A stretch of DNA of 64,000 bases from Rotaria sp. Silwood1 (GCA_905250075.1 CAJNOP010000125.1:213231-277230); one strand, 5' to 3'. Counted from the stretch's first letter, positions 11,169 to 24,005 are shown. Translations and numbers: made by a program. Notes: a model not told the origin generated them from the letters alone.

Positions 11169-13071
11169 CCACAAAAAAGAAAATACATTTAGAACTGCGA
11201 ATTTGCCTTGAAGTTCAAGGCAGACAATTTTCTAATTATTTTGGGCGTGTTTTCGAGAGAATGGGCCGCTTTCTCGCTAAATTTGAGAACCGAAAACGGA
11301 AAAATCGAGAATTTTTCGGTGACAAAGCTAAGTTTCCTAGAGAAGAAAGTGAATCCGATTTGTAAAATTGGTGAGTCCAGGGCCACCCAAACTGAAAGAA
11401 GTGTAGGAATAGCAGTCTCCCTAACTCATTGATGAAAAATTTTCGATTTTTCAAGACGAAATTCTAGAATGTTACTGTTGTTTCGAAGAACTTTTCGTGT
11501 TCTCCTCATCAGGTCTCGAAATCCGATCGACTCCCTCCTAGTAAAAAAAATTCAATTTTTTTCGAAAATTTGTTTCAATTTTGTCCTTTTTCCCTCGCAA
11601 AATTGACAAAAAAATGCTGTAGTTTCCGTAAAAATTTGTGTACATTTTTCAAAAAATTCCCTAATTGATCATACAGATCGTCGGTCCTCGCTCAGCTCGA
11701 AGGCTTATGGGCAACCGTGTTCGTGAGCGAAAAAAATGAAAGATTCTGAAGCTCATTCAGTAAAATTTGCTCGAATTGGGTTGTATCACCACTCTTACTT
11801 TTCCTAATTTACGCAGCCTTGGACATATTCTATTCTCTTTTTAAGAGAACAAAAATTGTGAGGACTAATCATTCTTCGATGAAAATTTTGACTACTGTGA
11901 ATTAAATTTTTGAAACGCTGGGGCACCGCCCGGGCATCGGTCATTTTCTGGTTACGCCACTACATCAAACGTTCGAAATAGTTCTTCTGACCATTTATAT
12001 TAAATTGCATTCGTTTAACCGATTTATCGAATTTTTTTTTTTGCGAATCATGTTTGATGAGCGAGTCCATAATTTTCGTCGCAGCTCGCTGCAAGGCATA
12101 GTTGGCATCGGACTGGATGGTTGAAATTCTTCACTTAACTGGCGAAAAACTGGTGCGTTTGATAGATCAATCAAGAAATCAGTTCTAAGAACATATACAA
12201 TGTAAAACTCATATAATGCTTGGAATTTCTATTAGTAACTTGGGGAATTTCCATTAATGAAAATATACTTTATAGTCTTTCGATAGATATCAGAAACGAT
12301 GAATGTCAAAAAAAATATTCTGTGAACAATAAAAAAAATATCATATTAACATTTTATAAAAAGACTAACTTGAGACGTTGTATAGTTTCCAGTTATCGCG
12401 TTTGCTGTGTACCGAAAAAACTATGAAGTATGCTTTCATGCATAGAAATACACAATTTCGTAGAGAATTAAACGATGCATTTTATTGTTTAAAAAAACAT
12501 TTTTTCGAAGCGACGAGAATAGACTAAGATATTCAAAAATGCTAAGACTTTCATTCATTCTACCGCACTCTTTTTGTTGTGTTCTCGTCAATCTTCTTCT
12601 CAAGAAGTTATAGCTCTGCGTGACATAATTAAAAGGGAGAATATGAAATATTATACGAAGCATCTCTGCTGAGGGTAACGATCACACTGCCTACATTTGC
12701 TCGTATAACATATTTATTTAACATGCAACACTGTTGTATTGTTAAAATTTTGTCCTTTCGTTATTATGTCTGCATGTATATAAATGATTTATTGTGAGAA
12801 ACTTTGTGGAACTCATTTATGTTGCCGAAGAAGATAGTAAATATAAATTTAAATCGAAGTTTTTACGGGTCCCAACTCCCCACTCCCCTCCCCCTCTCAC
12901 CTTCTTCACTGCAAAACTAAACAACTAGGATTAAAAATGCTGAACGATATTAATAACCAGGTTTAGAAGGTTCTAGAACATTCCAGGACCTTCCTTGAAA
13001 TTTAAATGGTTGAAATACGTTTATCAATATTGTAAATAATGCAGTTCCCAATTTTTACGCAGATAAACGTA
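11169..13071. other. Non-coding spacer, possible old repeat
   Basis: The first 800 bp after the gap is richer in GC and in TTTTTC/GAAAAA words than its neighbours and shows no open frame of substance. A phrase near 11919-11965 (GGGGCACCGCCCGGGC...GGTTACGCCACTAC) looks like the end of a dispersed repeat, but no boundaries can be fixed. Near 12800-12905 lies the inverted relative of the repeat in the astacin intron. No gene recognised. Confidence 0.4.
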
Positions 13072-13236
13072 GGTGTGGGTGTCGGTGGGAAGCGTGACTG
13101 TATGTGGTTGCGGTTGTGTGTCGGGCGTCGGTGTGGATGGGGCGTGAGTATGGATCTAGACGTGGAAGTAAGATAGACCCACATCCACCCCCGCCCCACT
13201 CACATTCACGCACTCACACTCACATCCACACCCTCA
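13072..13236. repeat. Telomere-like palindrome (copy 3, degenerate)
   Basis: A G-rich arm (GGTGTGGGTGTCGGTGGG and variants, about 13072-13140), a 35-bp spacer, then a C-rich arm (13176-13234) ending CCACACCCTC. More diverged than the other copies, so probably older. Confidence 0.65.
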
Positions 13237-13698
13237 GCAATGAATGACATGGAATCTAAACGAATAGATGATAGAGAACTTTAAAATTTAAAATTTAAAT
13301 TAAAAAATTAAATTGTAGTTTTGTTTCTTTGTTTATGAGAGAAATAAATAAAAATCATTTAGTTTTATTTTATTTCGTGCTACTAGAAAAGAACGTAAAA
13401 ATAACGAAAAGAAAAATGTGAATAACAGAACTGTATTAACTCTATAAACTGTGTGATGATGTCTTGTCTTTTGAATGGCCGATCGCTATTATTTAAATAT
13501 ATACACATATATGCATACATCAGCACTTTATATTTCTGTTCTCATTTTTGTAATTGTGACAAATGAAATGGCGATGTATTAACAGGCCTTAGGGCATTAA
13601 ATTTCTTTCAAATAAATTGCACAAGATTATTAAAATTTTCTTCACACTTTGATTGATTATAGATACATATATCCGCTTGAGCGCGTAACGCGTAACTT

Positions 13699-14383
13699 CA
13701 AGGACGGCGATATTGAAATCAACATTTTAAGGGGGGTCCCCCCCCCCCCCCCCCCTGGTTTGTTGATATGTTGTAGAGCTCGTCGAGTTACATATAACCT
13801 GAAATTTTTTCGTTTTTTCAACTTACGGTTACCGAGATATTGAATTCACAACTTTCATTTTTCCATAGGAGTCCAGCAGAAAGAAAAAAAGTATTTTGAA
13901 AAAATCTTGCCAAGTGTCCTGCAAAGAGGAAGCATGGGACAGTATAGGTCCTGGAACAAAAAAGATGCGTAAGATTCTTTTTCATGTTAATGGGAAAATT
14001 TCAAGAAAAATGCGTAATATTATTTTTTATAGTTATTAATATTCATATTTCTTAATAATTATGAAAATACAGATGTAAATAAAAAATCTAGCTCGGTTAT
14101 CCTATGAAAAAGAATCTTACGCATCTTTTTTGTTCCAGGACCTATACTCTCCCGTGCATCCTCTTTGCAGGACGCTTGGCAAGATCTTTTCAAAATACTT
14201 TTTTCTTTCTGCTGGACTCCTATAGAAAAATGAAAGTTGTGAATTGAATATCTCGGTAACTGTAGGTCGAAAAAACGAAAAAATTTCAGGTTATATGTAA
14301 CTCGACAAGCTCTACAACATATAAAAAATCTCGAAAATGAGGTAGGGGTGGGGATCCCCCTTAAAACTCCTTATGCCATCTTG
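13699..14383. mobile_element. Foldback element with 270-bp inverted arms
   Basis: The arm 13699-13983 recurs inverted at about 14101-14383. Matching blocks include AAAAAAGATGCGTAAGATTC, the GTCCAGCAGAAAGAAAAAA block, CGGTTACCGAGATATTGAA and TTTTAAGGGGG. The ends read CAAGGACGGCGAT and, inverted, CAAGATGGCAT. The AT-rich centre is about 115 bp. The left arm holds a run of about 18 C at 13738-13755. No coding sequence and no clear target duplication. Family unknown. Confidence 0.8.
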
Positions 14384-14668
14384 TAAAGCGTAGTCTATAG
14401 TGCATGGAAACATATTTTGTTTCATTAATAAGTCCTGTAAATCGCATTTAGTAATTGGTAAAAGAGAAGTCACTAATATAGAGAGGAAATTTCTCTATTT
14501 AGGCCATTGATTAACCTGACCCGTATAATTGAAACAGCACGATAGATACAAAGTTGATTAATACCAATTAAGACTATGATAACAGATGTATCTTTTGGCA
14601 TAATATGTGATTTTTTTATGCGTCATAGTTTTTCGTAGCGAGGTTAATGAAAACTATCCTATTTATAA

Positions 14669-15815
14669 CGTCATCGCATAACGAAAAATGTGTATTGTTT
14701 ATTTTTCGCCAATTCGTCTCAACCTTTTTTTGAATCACAAATATATACGAAAAGCTAGTTTTTTATGGGCTTTCTGATGCATGTATTCTTATTCGAAAAA
14801 GATTCCATTTTATAAAAATTTTACGTAACGCGATGACGATTTTTACCTTTTTTTCAACGTTTTTCCCATTTGTGAGAGAAAATTGTCAAATCATGTTTTA
14901 TTATTCAAGAATCATTGTAAACTATAACTAATGAATTCTTTTTATTAATTACTGATAAATTGCCATAAGAATATATTAGCTCGGTCTAATAAGTCGATGA
15001 TTTTCAGAGTAAAATTAAGTTATCAATCAGAATCGTTTATAGTTTCTATGCTATATAATTATTTGACTAGAGATGATTATATTTATATATAGTGGGAATA
15101 TGTTTTATTTGAATTTGACTTAAAAAAATAGCCTTCATACATATATATGATAAGTTATTTCTGTTTTGTATGCTTACTCTGCCTCATTCTTAATAAAACT
15201 GATAGCTTTCTTTAATAATGTTTTAATTGAATAGTTAAGAGCTTTTTATATCATATTCAGTGAATATAAACAATTGTTACACATATTAGTCAAACTAATT
15301 TAGTCTTTCTTCCGAATTCTTGTATTAGATGGTTCAATATCTACAACATGTAACATCTGTATACTGTGATCGTTAATATCAAAATAAGATCTTGCCTTTA
15401 CACAGGTATAAATATGGTAAAGTGAAGCATATAAAAAAAATGATTACAAAAGTCAACGTCATCGCGTTACGATAATTAAACTGATCCCTCTTCAACATTA
15501 TATGCGTATTTCAAGAATTTTTTTTTCCGTTCGATACCTCAAACTCTCGGCTACAAAACGTCTATAGGATGTTTCTTTTAATATAGCACACATTCGGCAG
15601 GAAAATGAAGAACAAACACATCACCCTCAACTTTTTGTTCTTTTTTCGTCATCGCGTTACGTCATCTATTTTTGCTCTATTTTTCAAACGGCTCATATGT
15701 TCAGAAGTTTTGGGGAAGACAGAGATACATCTTCTAATGAAAGAACGAGCTTACTAGGTAATATGATTGCTAAGCAAAGTTAATAATACTGTGGCCAAAA
15801 CATCATCGTGTTACG
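14669..15815. repeat. Five scattered copies of CGTCATCGCGTTACG
   Basis: A 15-bp CpG-rich motif in an AT-rich background: 14669-14683 (two mismatches), 14824-14838 (inverted, one mismatch), 15457-15471, 15647-15661 (both exact) and 15801-15815 (two mismatches). The surrounding 1.6 kb (14384-16047) contains no recognised gene. The motif may mark binding sites within a non-autonomous element whose ends I cannot place. Confidence 0.6.
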
Positions 15816-16047
15816 CTTGTTCAAGCCGATATATATATATATATACATGATTAAACTATTTATGAGAAAAAGTATTATTGAATATCTTATGAGTCATTCA
15901 ATCAAATCATCTAAAATATTTTCAACAACCGTCGAAGTTATACAAAAATCAGAAATAATCTTTGTTACTTCAAATAAAAAATGACTTAAAAAACACATAT
16001 TCATTTCAACTTTATTCAGACAAAAATAAATCTATATACATATAAAA

Positions 16048-19000
16048 TCATGATAATCTAATCTCTACAGATTCTTCATTCTTGCTAACTGTAACCTTAT
16101 GTTCATCCATAATATTAAAATCAAATGTTTCGCGACGTTTATCAACAATATAATTATGTGAGAAAGGATGATCGAGTGATGAAACTTGATTATAATAAAT
16201 TTTAAGATAAGACAAATTTTTTAGATGACTAAGTAATATATCAATAACACATATACAATCATCGAATGAAAGCACTTGAAGTACAATATCAGTAAGTGAT
16301 GAAAAACGTTCAACAAGTTTTGATGCAAAATTTGAAGGAACACAATCATTTTCTCTTATTGATTTGAGTATTTTAATTTGTTTGAAAATTGAAATAAGAA
16401 ATTGATTATCGATGAATTCTGATAAAACTAAATCTGCAGGATTAATTTGAAGATCAATCACATTTGGACATGCTCTAAAACAGAAAAATAAAATATACTT
16501 AATATATATTTATATTTATTGCCAATGATTATTATTCTACAGAATTCAATATCATCTATCTGACATAAAATGAAATTATTCATTGAAAAGAATATATTAA
16601 AATTATCAAAACAAATCACTCATCGATTTAGAAATCGAAATAAGAAAATAAAAATGACTTTCAATCAATGTCAAATATATTTACTGTAGAATAAATTGAA
16701 TATCTTTCCATAGACCTGCATAAACACATGACTCAAAGTTAATTTGATTTACATTGGGTAAATGAACAATATGTGAAAGATAAGTACCATATTGCTGTGA
16801 AACATCATTGTCATTTGATTGAATACAATTCACTAAAAAAAAACAAGATAATGAATAAAAACGATAGAAAAAATAATCAAATCAAATTTGTCTATATATG
16901 ATAGAAATCGAAAATATTCAGTTGAAATAAATTGAAAGTGATAAATTCATTTTCATCAACTGAACTATTTAATTCAAAAAAATATGTATTCTTCTTACCA
17001 ATATTATATGAATTGTTCGACCATGATAAATAAAACTTTGGGTAATAATATATGACGAGATATTTGATATGTTGAAATAAAGGAACAGAGGAAGTAATTC
17101 TTGGTCTTATCTCTCTCATGTTTAATTTTAAATATTTTGTGTCTGAATAATAAAGATAATGATCATTTGTTGTTGCTTTTGTTGATCGTGTCTCAAATGA
17201 TTCATAACTAATCATTGGAATGGTTATATGTATGTTTCTTTTGTATTTCTGATAACCAAACGTGCGTAATATAACAATCTCTTCTATAAGAAACAAACCG
17301 TATGTTAAAAAAAAATTTACTTTCAGGATAAACAGATTCTCATAGGCGAATTAAATCTTCATTATCACATAATTGGCTGTCTGTACATTGCTTTTGATAT
17401 TTAATAAATATTCCTTTCCTCGTCCTATGAAAGTCGATTTTTGTGAAAGGAAACTATTGTAAGGTAGATAGATAGTTGTAAAGCCTGAGACACCGGACTT
17501 TCAGAGTCAATCTGATAGTTGGTTGATCCATTATTTTTGTGATAGGTTTTGAATATTTTTTTTCCCCTTTGTCTTAAAGAAAAGCAATCCTTGTCTCCAA
17601 TGTAGTTAAATATATGCCGGTTACAAATAAAAACATGTTTTTTTGCCTATTTCTATATCCCGCAACCTAGAATTGTCGAGGGAACTTGATTTTAACTATT
17701 GTCCATTTCAGAGTTAAATGGCCGTGGGTATTTTTTGAGTAACTTTTCATAGGAACTAGATAGAGACCTGCGGTTTTCACCGTTGAAAAGAGAAGATGAA
17801 GACGCATCGAACCATATATAGAAAGATCTTTTTGACAACTTTTCTGACGGTTTTATATAAAACTTCAAAAGAATCAGCATGCCTCTCATGGTGACAATAT
17901 TAATTTATTGATTTTCAGGAGTGTACTAGAACCGCCAAACAAAGAACGACAAAACCATATCAAGATTCTATTCCTAGCTACTATCAGTAAGATATCCAAA
18001 CCATCGGAGACACAATTTACCACCTCATTTTTTTCAAGAAAATAATCGAAAAACGTAGAAGAAAAAAGAAATTCTTTGAAAACGTTTGACTAAAACCTTT
18101 AGAAAAGTAGTTCGAAATATCTTTTGATATGATTCGATGTGTCTTCATCTGCTCTTTCTAACGGTGAAAACTGTAAGTCTCTATCTCGTTCCTATGAAAA
18201 GTTATTCAAAAAATGCTCACGGCCATTCAACTCTGAAATGGACAAAAATTAACATTTGTCTTGTTCGAAAGGACATGTTTAACTGCAAAACCCATTTCTT
18301 GGATTTAACTAATATTTTTATCATATTTGAAAGCACGTCCATAAAAAGACTCCCATTTTTATGGAGTAGTGGAACTTCTGCGCTCTTTCTTTCGTATAAG
18401 ATGTAACAATAAAAAAAAGAATTTGTCAAGGTCTCTAGACAAGTCACTTCTGTCGAACAAGAAAGCAAATTATTGTTTAAGTTAATCAGTGATAGAGAAA
18501 TATGGACTACCAAAAGAAAAAAGCTATTTTTATCTGTTTTTTGATAAGTATCTCATGAATGTGTAATCCTACTGAGCTGGGAATCGTAGCATAGCCTCTT
18601 CACTAGAGCCTCAACCTGAAGCTATTTTCATCTTCTGGATATTTTTGTATTTCTGTACATAGTCTGTAATAAGATAAAGACAGTATATAGACTGAAATTC
18701 ATCTCCTGATTGCATTTCTATTTGACGCCGGGTTTTCTGTATTCTTTCTTTCCAATTTTACTTACCTAGATGGTTGTCAGCAGATTCCCATCGATCAATA
18801 ATCATATGCCATTTGAGGTATTTGTTAACGAAATATTGAAATGAATTTATGACTATGTCTAAATCTAATTTTGGATAATTTTTCTCTATTGAGATATGAA
18901 AATCAAATTTAGATAAAAATGGAGTATACATTTCAAACATATGTTGCCATGTATAACCGTTGACCAAATCATCAGTAAACGACCGAGCTACGGTTCGTGT

Positions 19001-19943
19001 CCCATAAAGAAACTTAAAACGATTAAGATTAGGCATACAACGTAAGATATAAGCGATTGAATGAATGCTACATTTAAGAAAAATTGATAAATCGAATGAT
19101 GTCACTTGTGGTGATATAGGAAGATCATTTTCATTAATATATAATTCTTGCATTGAAGCACTAAAAGAAAAAACGGAAAGATTATATTTTTTTAATCGTG
19201 TTTTATAAAGAATATTCGTTGGACATCTTTATTGCAACTTACTTGAATTTATAATTTTCAGATAGAATTTCATGTTTTATAATGACATGTAGATATCGTA
19301 TTCTATCACAAACACGAAAAATTGGCAAAATTGAATAAACTGATACTGTCTTCGTTAAGCCAGACAGTAACAAATCAAGTGATGTAAGATTCGTAGCAAT
19401 TGAATTATAAGTTGATATGTCCGATTGATCATAATCATAAGAACGCCTAACGGAACGAAGAGAAGATGATTTGTTCATCGATAAAGGTCGAGTTAGATCA
19501 CATTTGCCTTTCTCATTGGTTTTTTTATAATTTGGTTGTATGATAAAAAATGCAACAAGCGTATTCAAACTTTCAACTTGTCTAATAACATTTGCAAGTA
19601 TAGTTGATGAATTATCCAACATAAATATACATGATTGAAGATTTACAAAATGATGTCGATTAAATAGTAAACTAATAATAGATGAACGATCACGAATTGT
19701 ATCATAACATTTTAGTGATATGACTTGATCAGCATGATAAGTAAGATGAGAAGAAAGAAATTTTATTTCTCGATCATAATTACTGTCTAAGATGATAACA
19801 TGAAGTCGAATTGATTGTAGAATAGACAAAATTCGTTTATTTAATGAAGCAAAAGCAGTAAATATATCAAGTGCATGTAAATAATCAAATATTTCGAAGA
19901 AAATTTCATTTGATAAATCTTCTAAACATGTATATGTATCCAT
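16048..19943 (-). CDS. F-box protein, five exons, complete
   Basis: Exons in reading order: 19943-19243, 19160-18766, 17283-16999, 16832-16685 and 16474-16048, all GT/AG with matching phases, giving 651 residues. The start is the ATG at 19943 (MDTYTCLEDL); the frame before it lacks an ATG. Residues 7-45 form an F-box (LEDLSNEIFFEIFDYLHALDIF...), which in this family binds Skp1 in an SCF ubiquitin ligase. The remainder has irregular leucine-rich segments typical of substrate-binding C-termini (CPNVIDLQINPADLVLS, LSHLKNLSYLKIYYN). The second intron (1.48 kb) carries a foldback element; the others are about 80-210 nt. Substrate unknown. Bdelloids have many such genes. Confidence 0.85.
17690..18255. 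mobile_element. Foldback element in the F-box gene intron
   Basis: The block 17699-17880 recurs inverted at about 18060-18246. Shared words are TCCATTTCAGAGTTAAATGG, CTTTTCATAGGAAC, GAAGATGAAGACGCATCGAA and ACTTTTCTGACGGTTTT. Arms are roughly 185 bp with 10-20% divergence, around a 180-bp centre. No open frame and no clear target duplication. It accounts for the unusual intron length. Confidence 0.7.
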
Positions 19944-19964
19944 TTGAATAAATGACGAGAACAA

Positions 19965-20996
19965 AATATGGTTATAATCAGATGATTCAGTTTCTGATGT
20001 GTAAAGAATGTATCAAATGATAGAGCAATGGATAGATAGTATGTTATTATATACTCTATAATAAGCAGTCTATGAGCAATATGGACGGCATAATAAAATT
20101 AAAAAAATGAAATTGATGATCGATTTATCTTTATATGTGAAACAAAGACATTCAGAAAAGATATGTTGATGAAATGAACTCGCCTAATTATTTTTTCTCT
20201 TCATTATGTAATCTTGAAAAGAAGATGAGTGATGAAAAAAGAAACAAGTGAACTTCTTTGGATAGTACTACAGCAGTGAACAATAATCTGATCAGTAGAA
20301 AAACTGATTATTTTCAGCGGAAAGATGTCGTTCAGATCAAAAATGCGATCTTTCATATCAAGAAAAATATAACAGCAGTACCGGACTAGTCCACCTATTC
20401 ATGATGCATATCGATCTAAAGATGAATCAATAAACACATACATTCCATTTGGAAAAATGAAAATCCATCGGAATAATGCATGAATGCAGCGAAAAAAATA
20501 TACGAGAGCAGCAGAAAAATGGTTCCTATCAGTGAGAATAATACTATATAATAGCAGAAAAATCTTTTTCAGCTATTCGTATTTACATATATACATACAT
20601 TCCCATCAGAAAAATAAAACTTCAGCGAACACATTGCATGAATGTGATGGAAAAATGCTTGTTATTAATACGAGAAATGATAGAAAAAGACGAGAAATGT
20701 CTCTTTAGACATATGAATGTTAATGTTTATATATTCATACAGGATGAAGAGAAAAACGAATATGGTTCATTATCACAGTACTGTAATGCGATTATATATA
20801 TGATTCTTTCCGAACTGAAATGCAGAGGAAAACACTAGTTTTTTTGAAGAAATCTGAAGCAAAATCATTTAGTTTCTTCCTCTATTACTATGTCGTGAAG
20901 CCAACAGTGAAGAAAAGATCAAAAGCTGATTGGTTTATCGAACTCATAGGTTTCTTGATTGGTTAGCTACCACAAGATATTCACTATTTACGTACT
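19965..20996. other. Intergenic region with AGCAGAAAAA-type words
   Basis: Upstream of the F-box gene. From 20280 to 20660 the words CAGCAGAAAAAT, CAGTAGAAAAACT and TCCATCGGAAAAATG recur irregularly, suggesting decayed tandem or foldback repeat. Two overlapping frames of 66-74 codons (20484-20838) lack any protein signature. No gene called. Confidence 0.35.
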
Positions 20997-21087
20997 AAAG
21001 GGTGTAGGTGTGGGGTGTGGGTGTGGGGTGTGGATGTGGGGGAAGGCAGAGCCATTACATTTATTAACACCAACACCCACACCCTTT
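20997..21087. repeat. Telomere-like palindrome (copy 4, compact and clean)
   Basis: AAAGGGTGT at 20997-21005 and its exact inverse ACACCCTTT at 21079-21087 bound a 91-bp unit. Inside, GGTGTGGGGTGTGGG-type sequence passes through an AT-rich spacer to ACACCCACACCC. This is the best-defined copy for judging the ends. No direct repeat is obvious in the flanks. Confidence 0.7.
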
Positions 21088-21167
21088 GTCGGTACGTCTG
21101 TATTACGTTTACTAATTAGATTGTTCTTGCTTATGTGAAGTTAACTTAAATTAGAATAGTTAGATGC

Positions 21168-23136
21168 ACCCAGGCGAGCAAAGGACGGGTAAAAAGACTA
21201 GTCTCATATCTAGTCCTGACGGGACGTCCTGTATAGTCTTTTTCTCAAATCGGACTATACCATGACTAGTCTGGAAAAAGTTGTCGCCCATAATACCCGT
21301 CCAGACTATGTTACTGATGGGCGTCATTGGCTCTGACATGTCTAGTCTGTTTCACTAAAACGACCCGTCTAGGACTAGTAAGAATCACTAATAGGTGGAC
21401 TAGTCCTGTAGGAGGACTTTTTAAGAAAAAGATTAGTCAGGACGGGTAACAGCGACACCACATAGAACAAGTTGTAGTCTTGTGTAGTGGACGAGTTCGG
21501 ACTAGTCTAAATGAAAATGTGTAAAGATGAACGTTAGATTCGAACATGCATACAATGTGTTACTTACCCATCGTTTAGACCATTGAGTCATATGATCAGC
21601 AGATCAACTCTACACATACATAATCATTCTAAGATGCTATTTAATATAATTTTATTCCACGTTTTTGATGTTCGCATTTAAGTAAAAAATTATCGTTTAC
21701 AAAATAGGTCATTAATTAAACAACACTAGATAAAACAAAGTCAAAAAAATTTATATTTTTTGGATAAATATTTTTTATTACTATTAAGTAGGAATAATTA
21801 GTTATGCTAAAAAAATTAATTTTAAATGCAAAAATAAAAAACAATTTATATTGAAAAGAAACTCGATTTTTCATATCATGATTTAGTTTACCTGAAAATT
21901 TAAATCATCGTGTCTTCAGCTAAGTATTAAATTAATTTTGTTTCAATTAAATCTACTTTTAAATTTAAAAATTTATTAGAACTGATATTTAAAGCAGCAA
22001 TTATGGTACAAAAAGATTTCAATTATTTTTTAGCTCTTTTTTTAAATTTGGTACATCTAATAATTTTAAAAAATATAAGTTAGCACTCCTTGTTGCTTGA
22101 TAACTATTGTTTTTTATAGCTACTTCCACTTTTTAATGTTTTGATATACTCTTATATATTTTCAATATATGAAGATACAAAATATAATAATATATATCAA
22201 GGCAGATAGGAATGCACAAAGTATACTATCTATCTTTGATTTCACTATTGGCTATGACAGACTTTCTGATTGTCGTTCTAGAAAGAGAAAAAACCTAATA
22301 ATACTAGTGACAATCGACATAATTTTAATACAGGATAACAATGCATGTTATTAATCTCCATAATCATAATACAATAGATCATGCTTAGTTATCAATTTAC
22401 GAAAATCTGAGTACACTATAGGCAATAAAACGGCTGCTATTCTGTTATCTAGTCCAGATTCTAAATGCATATGATTATCCATCGATCATTATTAACAAAT
22501 GATATAGATGTTGAAAATTTTTTCTACATACTACTTCTTTTCTTTCCATTATTCATCAGTTTAAACGACTTTAGAGGATAATTTAGTCTAAAGAAAGTGA
22601 CTTGATTAGAGTCTTTCAGACTAGTCTGGACCAGGATGAATGACACTCTTTAGAAAAGGACTAGTCTTGGCGAGTGAAGACGACGCGTCGGTATAGTCCT
22701 AACTACTATCGAAGATGTTCCAGACTAGTTAAACTCGTGTGACATCGACTGGTTTCTGATTGTTTACGGGATGGAAAGGAATCAATTTTGTATTTTAGAA
22801 TGTAAATGGGCGTCAGTTCATTCCAGTGTCCTAGTCTCCCGTCAGGATGATCGTCAGGTTTCGAATACTGTCGGGTTGGATGTTCGAATTCACCGTTTAT
22901 CTTCTTTTTTTAAAACGCGGACTAGTTTGGACGGGTTCACTGGACAAAACGGACCAGGCATGACGGGGTTGGAAGACATTCTAGACTAGTCCAGATGTGT
23001 TCGAAGGAGATTTCTCCTAAAGGTGACTAGTCATGTCGGATGTGCAAGACGTTTCAGACTAGACCTGACGGGTATTGCGGACATTTCGGACTAGTCATGT
23101 CGGCCGTCATGCATAATTTTTTGCTTACTTGGGCAG
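21168..23136. mobile_element. Non-autonomous transposon with GACTAGTC subterminal arrays
   Basis: Imperfect terminal inverted repeats (CCCAGGCGAGCAAA left; CCCAAGTAAGCAAA as the inverse of the right end) bound about 1.97 kb. The palindromic octamer GACTAGTC occurs exactly at 21196, 21264, 21398 and 21500 on the left. On the right it occurs at 22619, 22659, 22984, 23025 and 23089, with several one-base variants. It is often followed by TGACGGGT or TGGACGGGT. The centre (21540-22560) is AT-rich and free of the motif. There is no transposase. The superfamily could not be assigned. Clustered subterminal motifs are a known feature of En/Spm, hAT and P elements, where they bind transposase. Confidence 0.75.
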
Positions 23137-23184
23137 GTAGGGTGTAACGAATAAAGCATATTGCACTGGATGATGGAAATGAAT

Positions 23185-23575
23185 TACAAAGTAATTCAAA
23201 AAAATTGAATTATAAAATAATTCGAAATTTTTTATTCTCTACCAGTATCTATCAGGACCTCCAGGATCTACCAGGATCTCTAGGATCTGCTGGGGTTTAC
23301 TAGGGTCTACTACGGTCTCGATGTGGGTGCCACGAAACAACTTACATCATCTGTCTCTTGGTGTGGGTGCGACGAAATGCCTTACATCACGTCTCCTTCG
23401 ATGGGGGTACCGCAAAACCCTAGTAGCCTCTGGTAGATCCTAAAGGTCCTGGTAGATCCTGAGATCCTGCTAGACTTTGGTATATGAGAATAAACTTCTT
23501 ATAATTACACGCATATACTTCTATAAATATTTAATATAGAAATTTTGAATTATTTTGTAATTCATATACGTCATG
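23185..23575. mobile_element. Small foldback element with TACCAGGATC arms
   Basis: The ends pair as AATTCAAAATAATT-type words followed by TATTCTCTACCAGTAT, inverted on the right as ATATGAGAATAAA...GAATTATTTTGTAATTC. Further in, repeated CTACCAGGATC(T) words face their inverse AGATCCTGGTAG. The centre holds two about 45-bp direct repeats (GTGTGGGTGCSACGAAAY...CTTACATCA). Total about 390 bp, no coding potential. Confidence 0.6.
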
Positions 23576-23819
23576 AACTCGCATATTGTTACAGAAATAA
23601 CTTATAATCTTACTTGACGATTTCAAAGAATCATACAAGATTTTATTGCCGGAGCATATAAGAAACTTGATGTAAGACTTGACATCAGATTTCTGAGACA
23701 ACAATTTTTCGTATGATTTTCCGTATGATCTCGTATGATCATATGCAATAGTTTGTAAGAGCTGATAGAATCATACAAAAATTCATCACCGATCTCTCTA
23801 TATGATTTCTCGATGTGGA

Positions 23820-24005
23820 AACCTACGACTAAGTTACGACCATATACGGTCGTATACTACAATCGTGCACAACAGTCGTTTATTTGCAATGTATACGTTG
23901 ATCGTATTTGAACGTATGGCATCGTGTACGTCCATCGTATACGATCGTCGTATATGATGACCGTTTCTAGACGTATTTCGTCGTATACGATCGTTTACGA
24001 TCGTG
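23820..24005. repeat. Cluster of CGTATACGATCG-type palindromic words
   Basis: In 185 bp, variants of the self-complementary words GTATACGATCGT, CGTATATG and TACGATCGTG occur about ten times. The preceding 200 bp carries CGTATGATC/GATCATAC words. The first 60 codons or so of the long frame beginning at 23924 read through this repeat and are not a gene. Confidence 0.55.

Noticed and set aside
11169-11460. Overlapping 65-74 codon frames right after the 100-N gap
   Set aside because: Present on both strands with no domain, no codon bias and no splice continuation.
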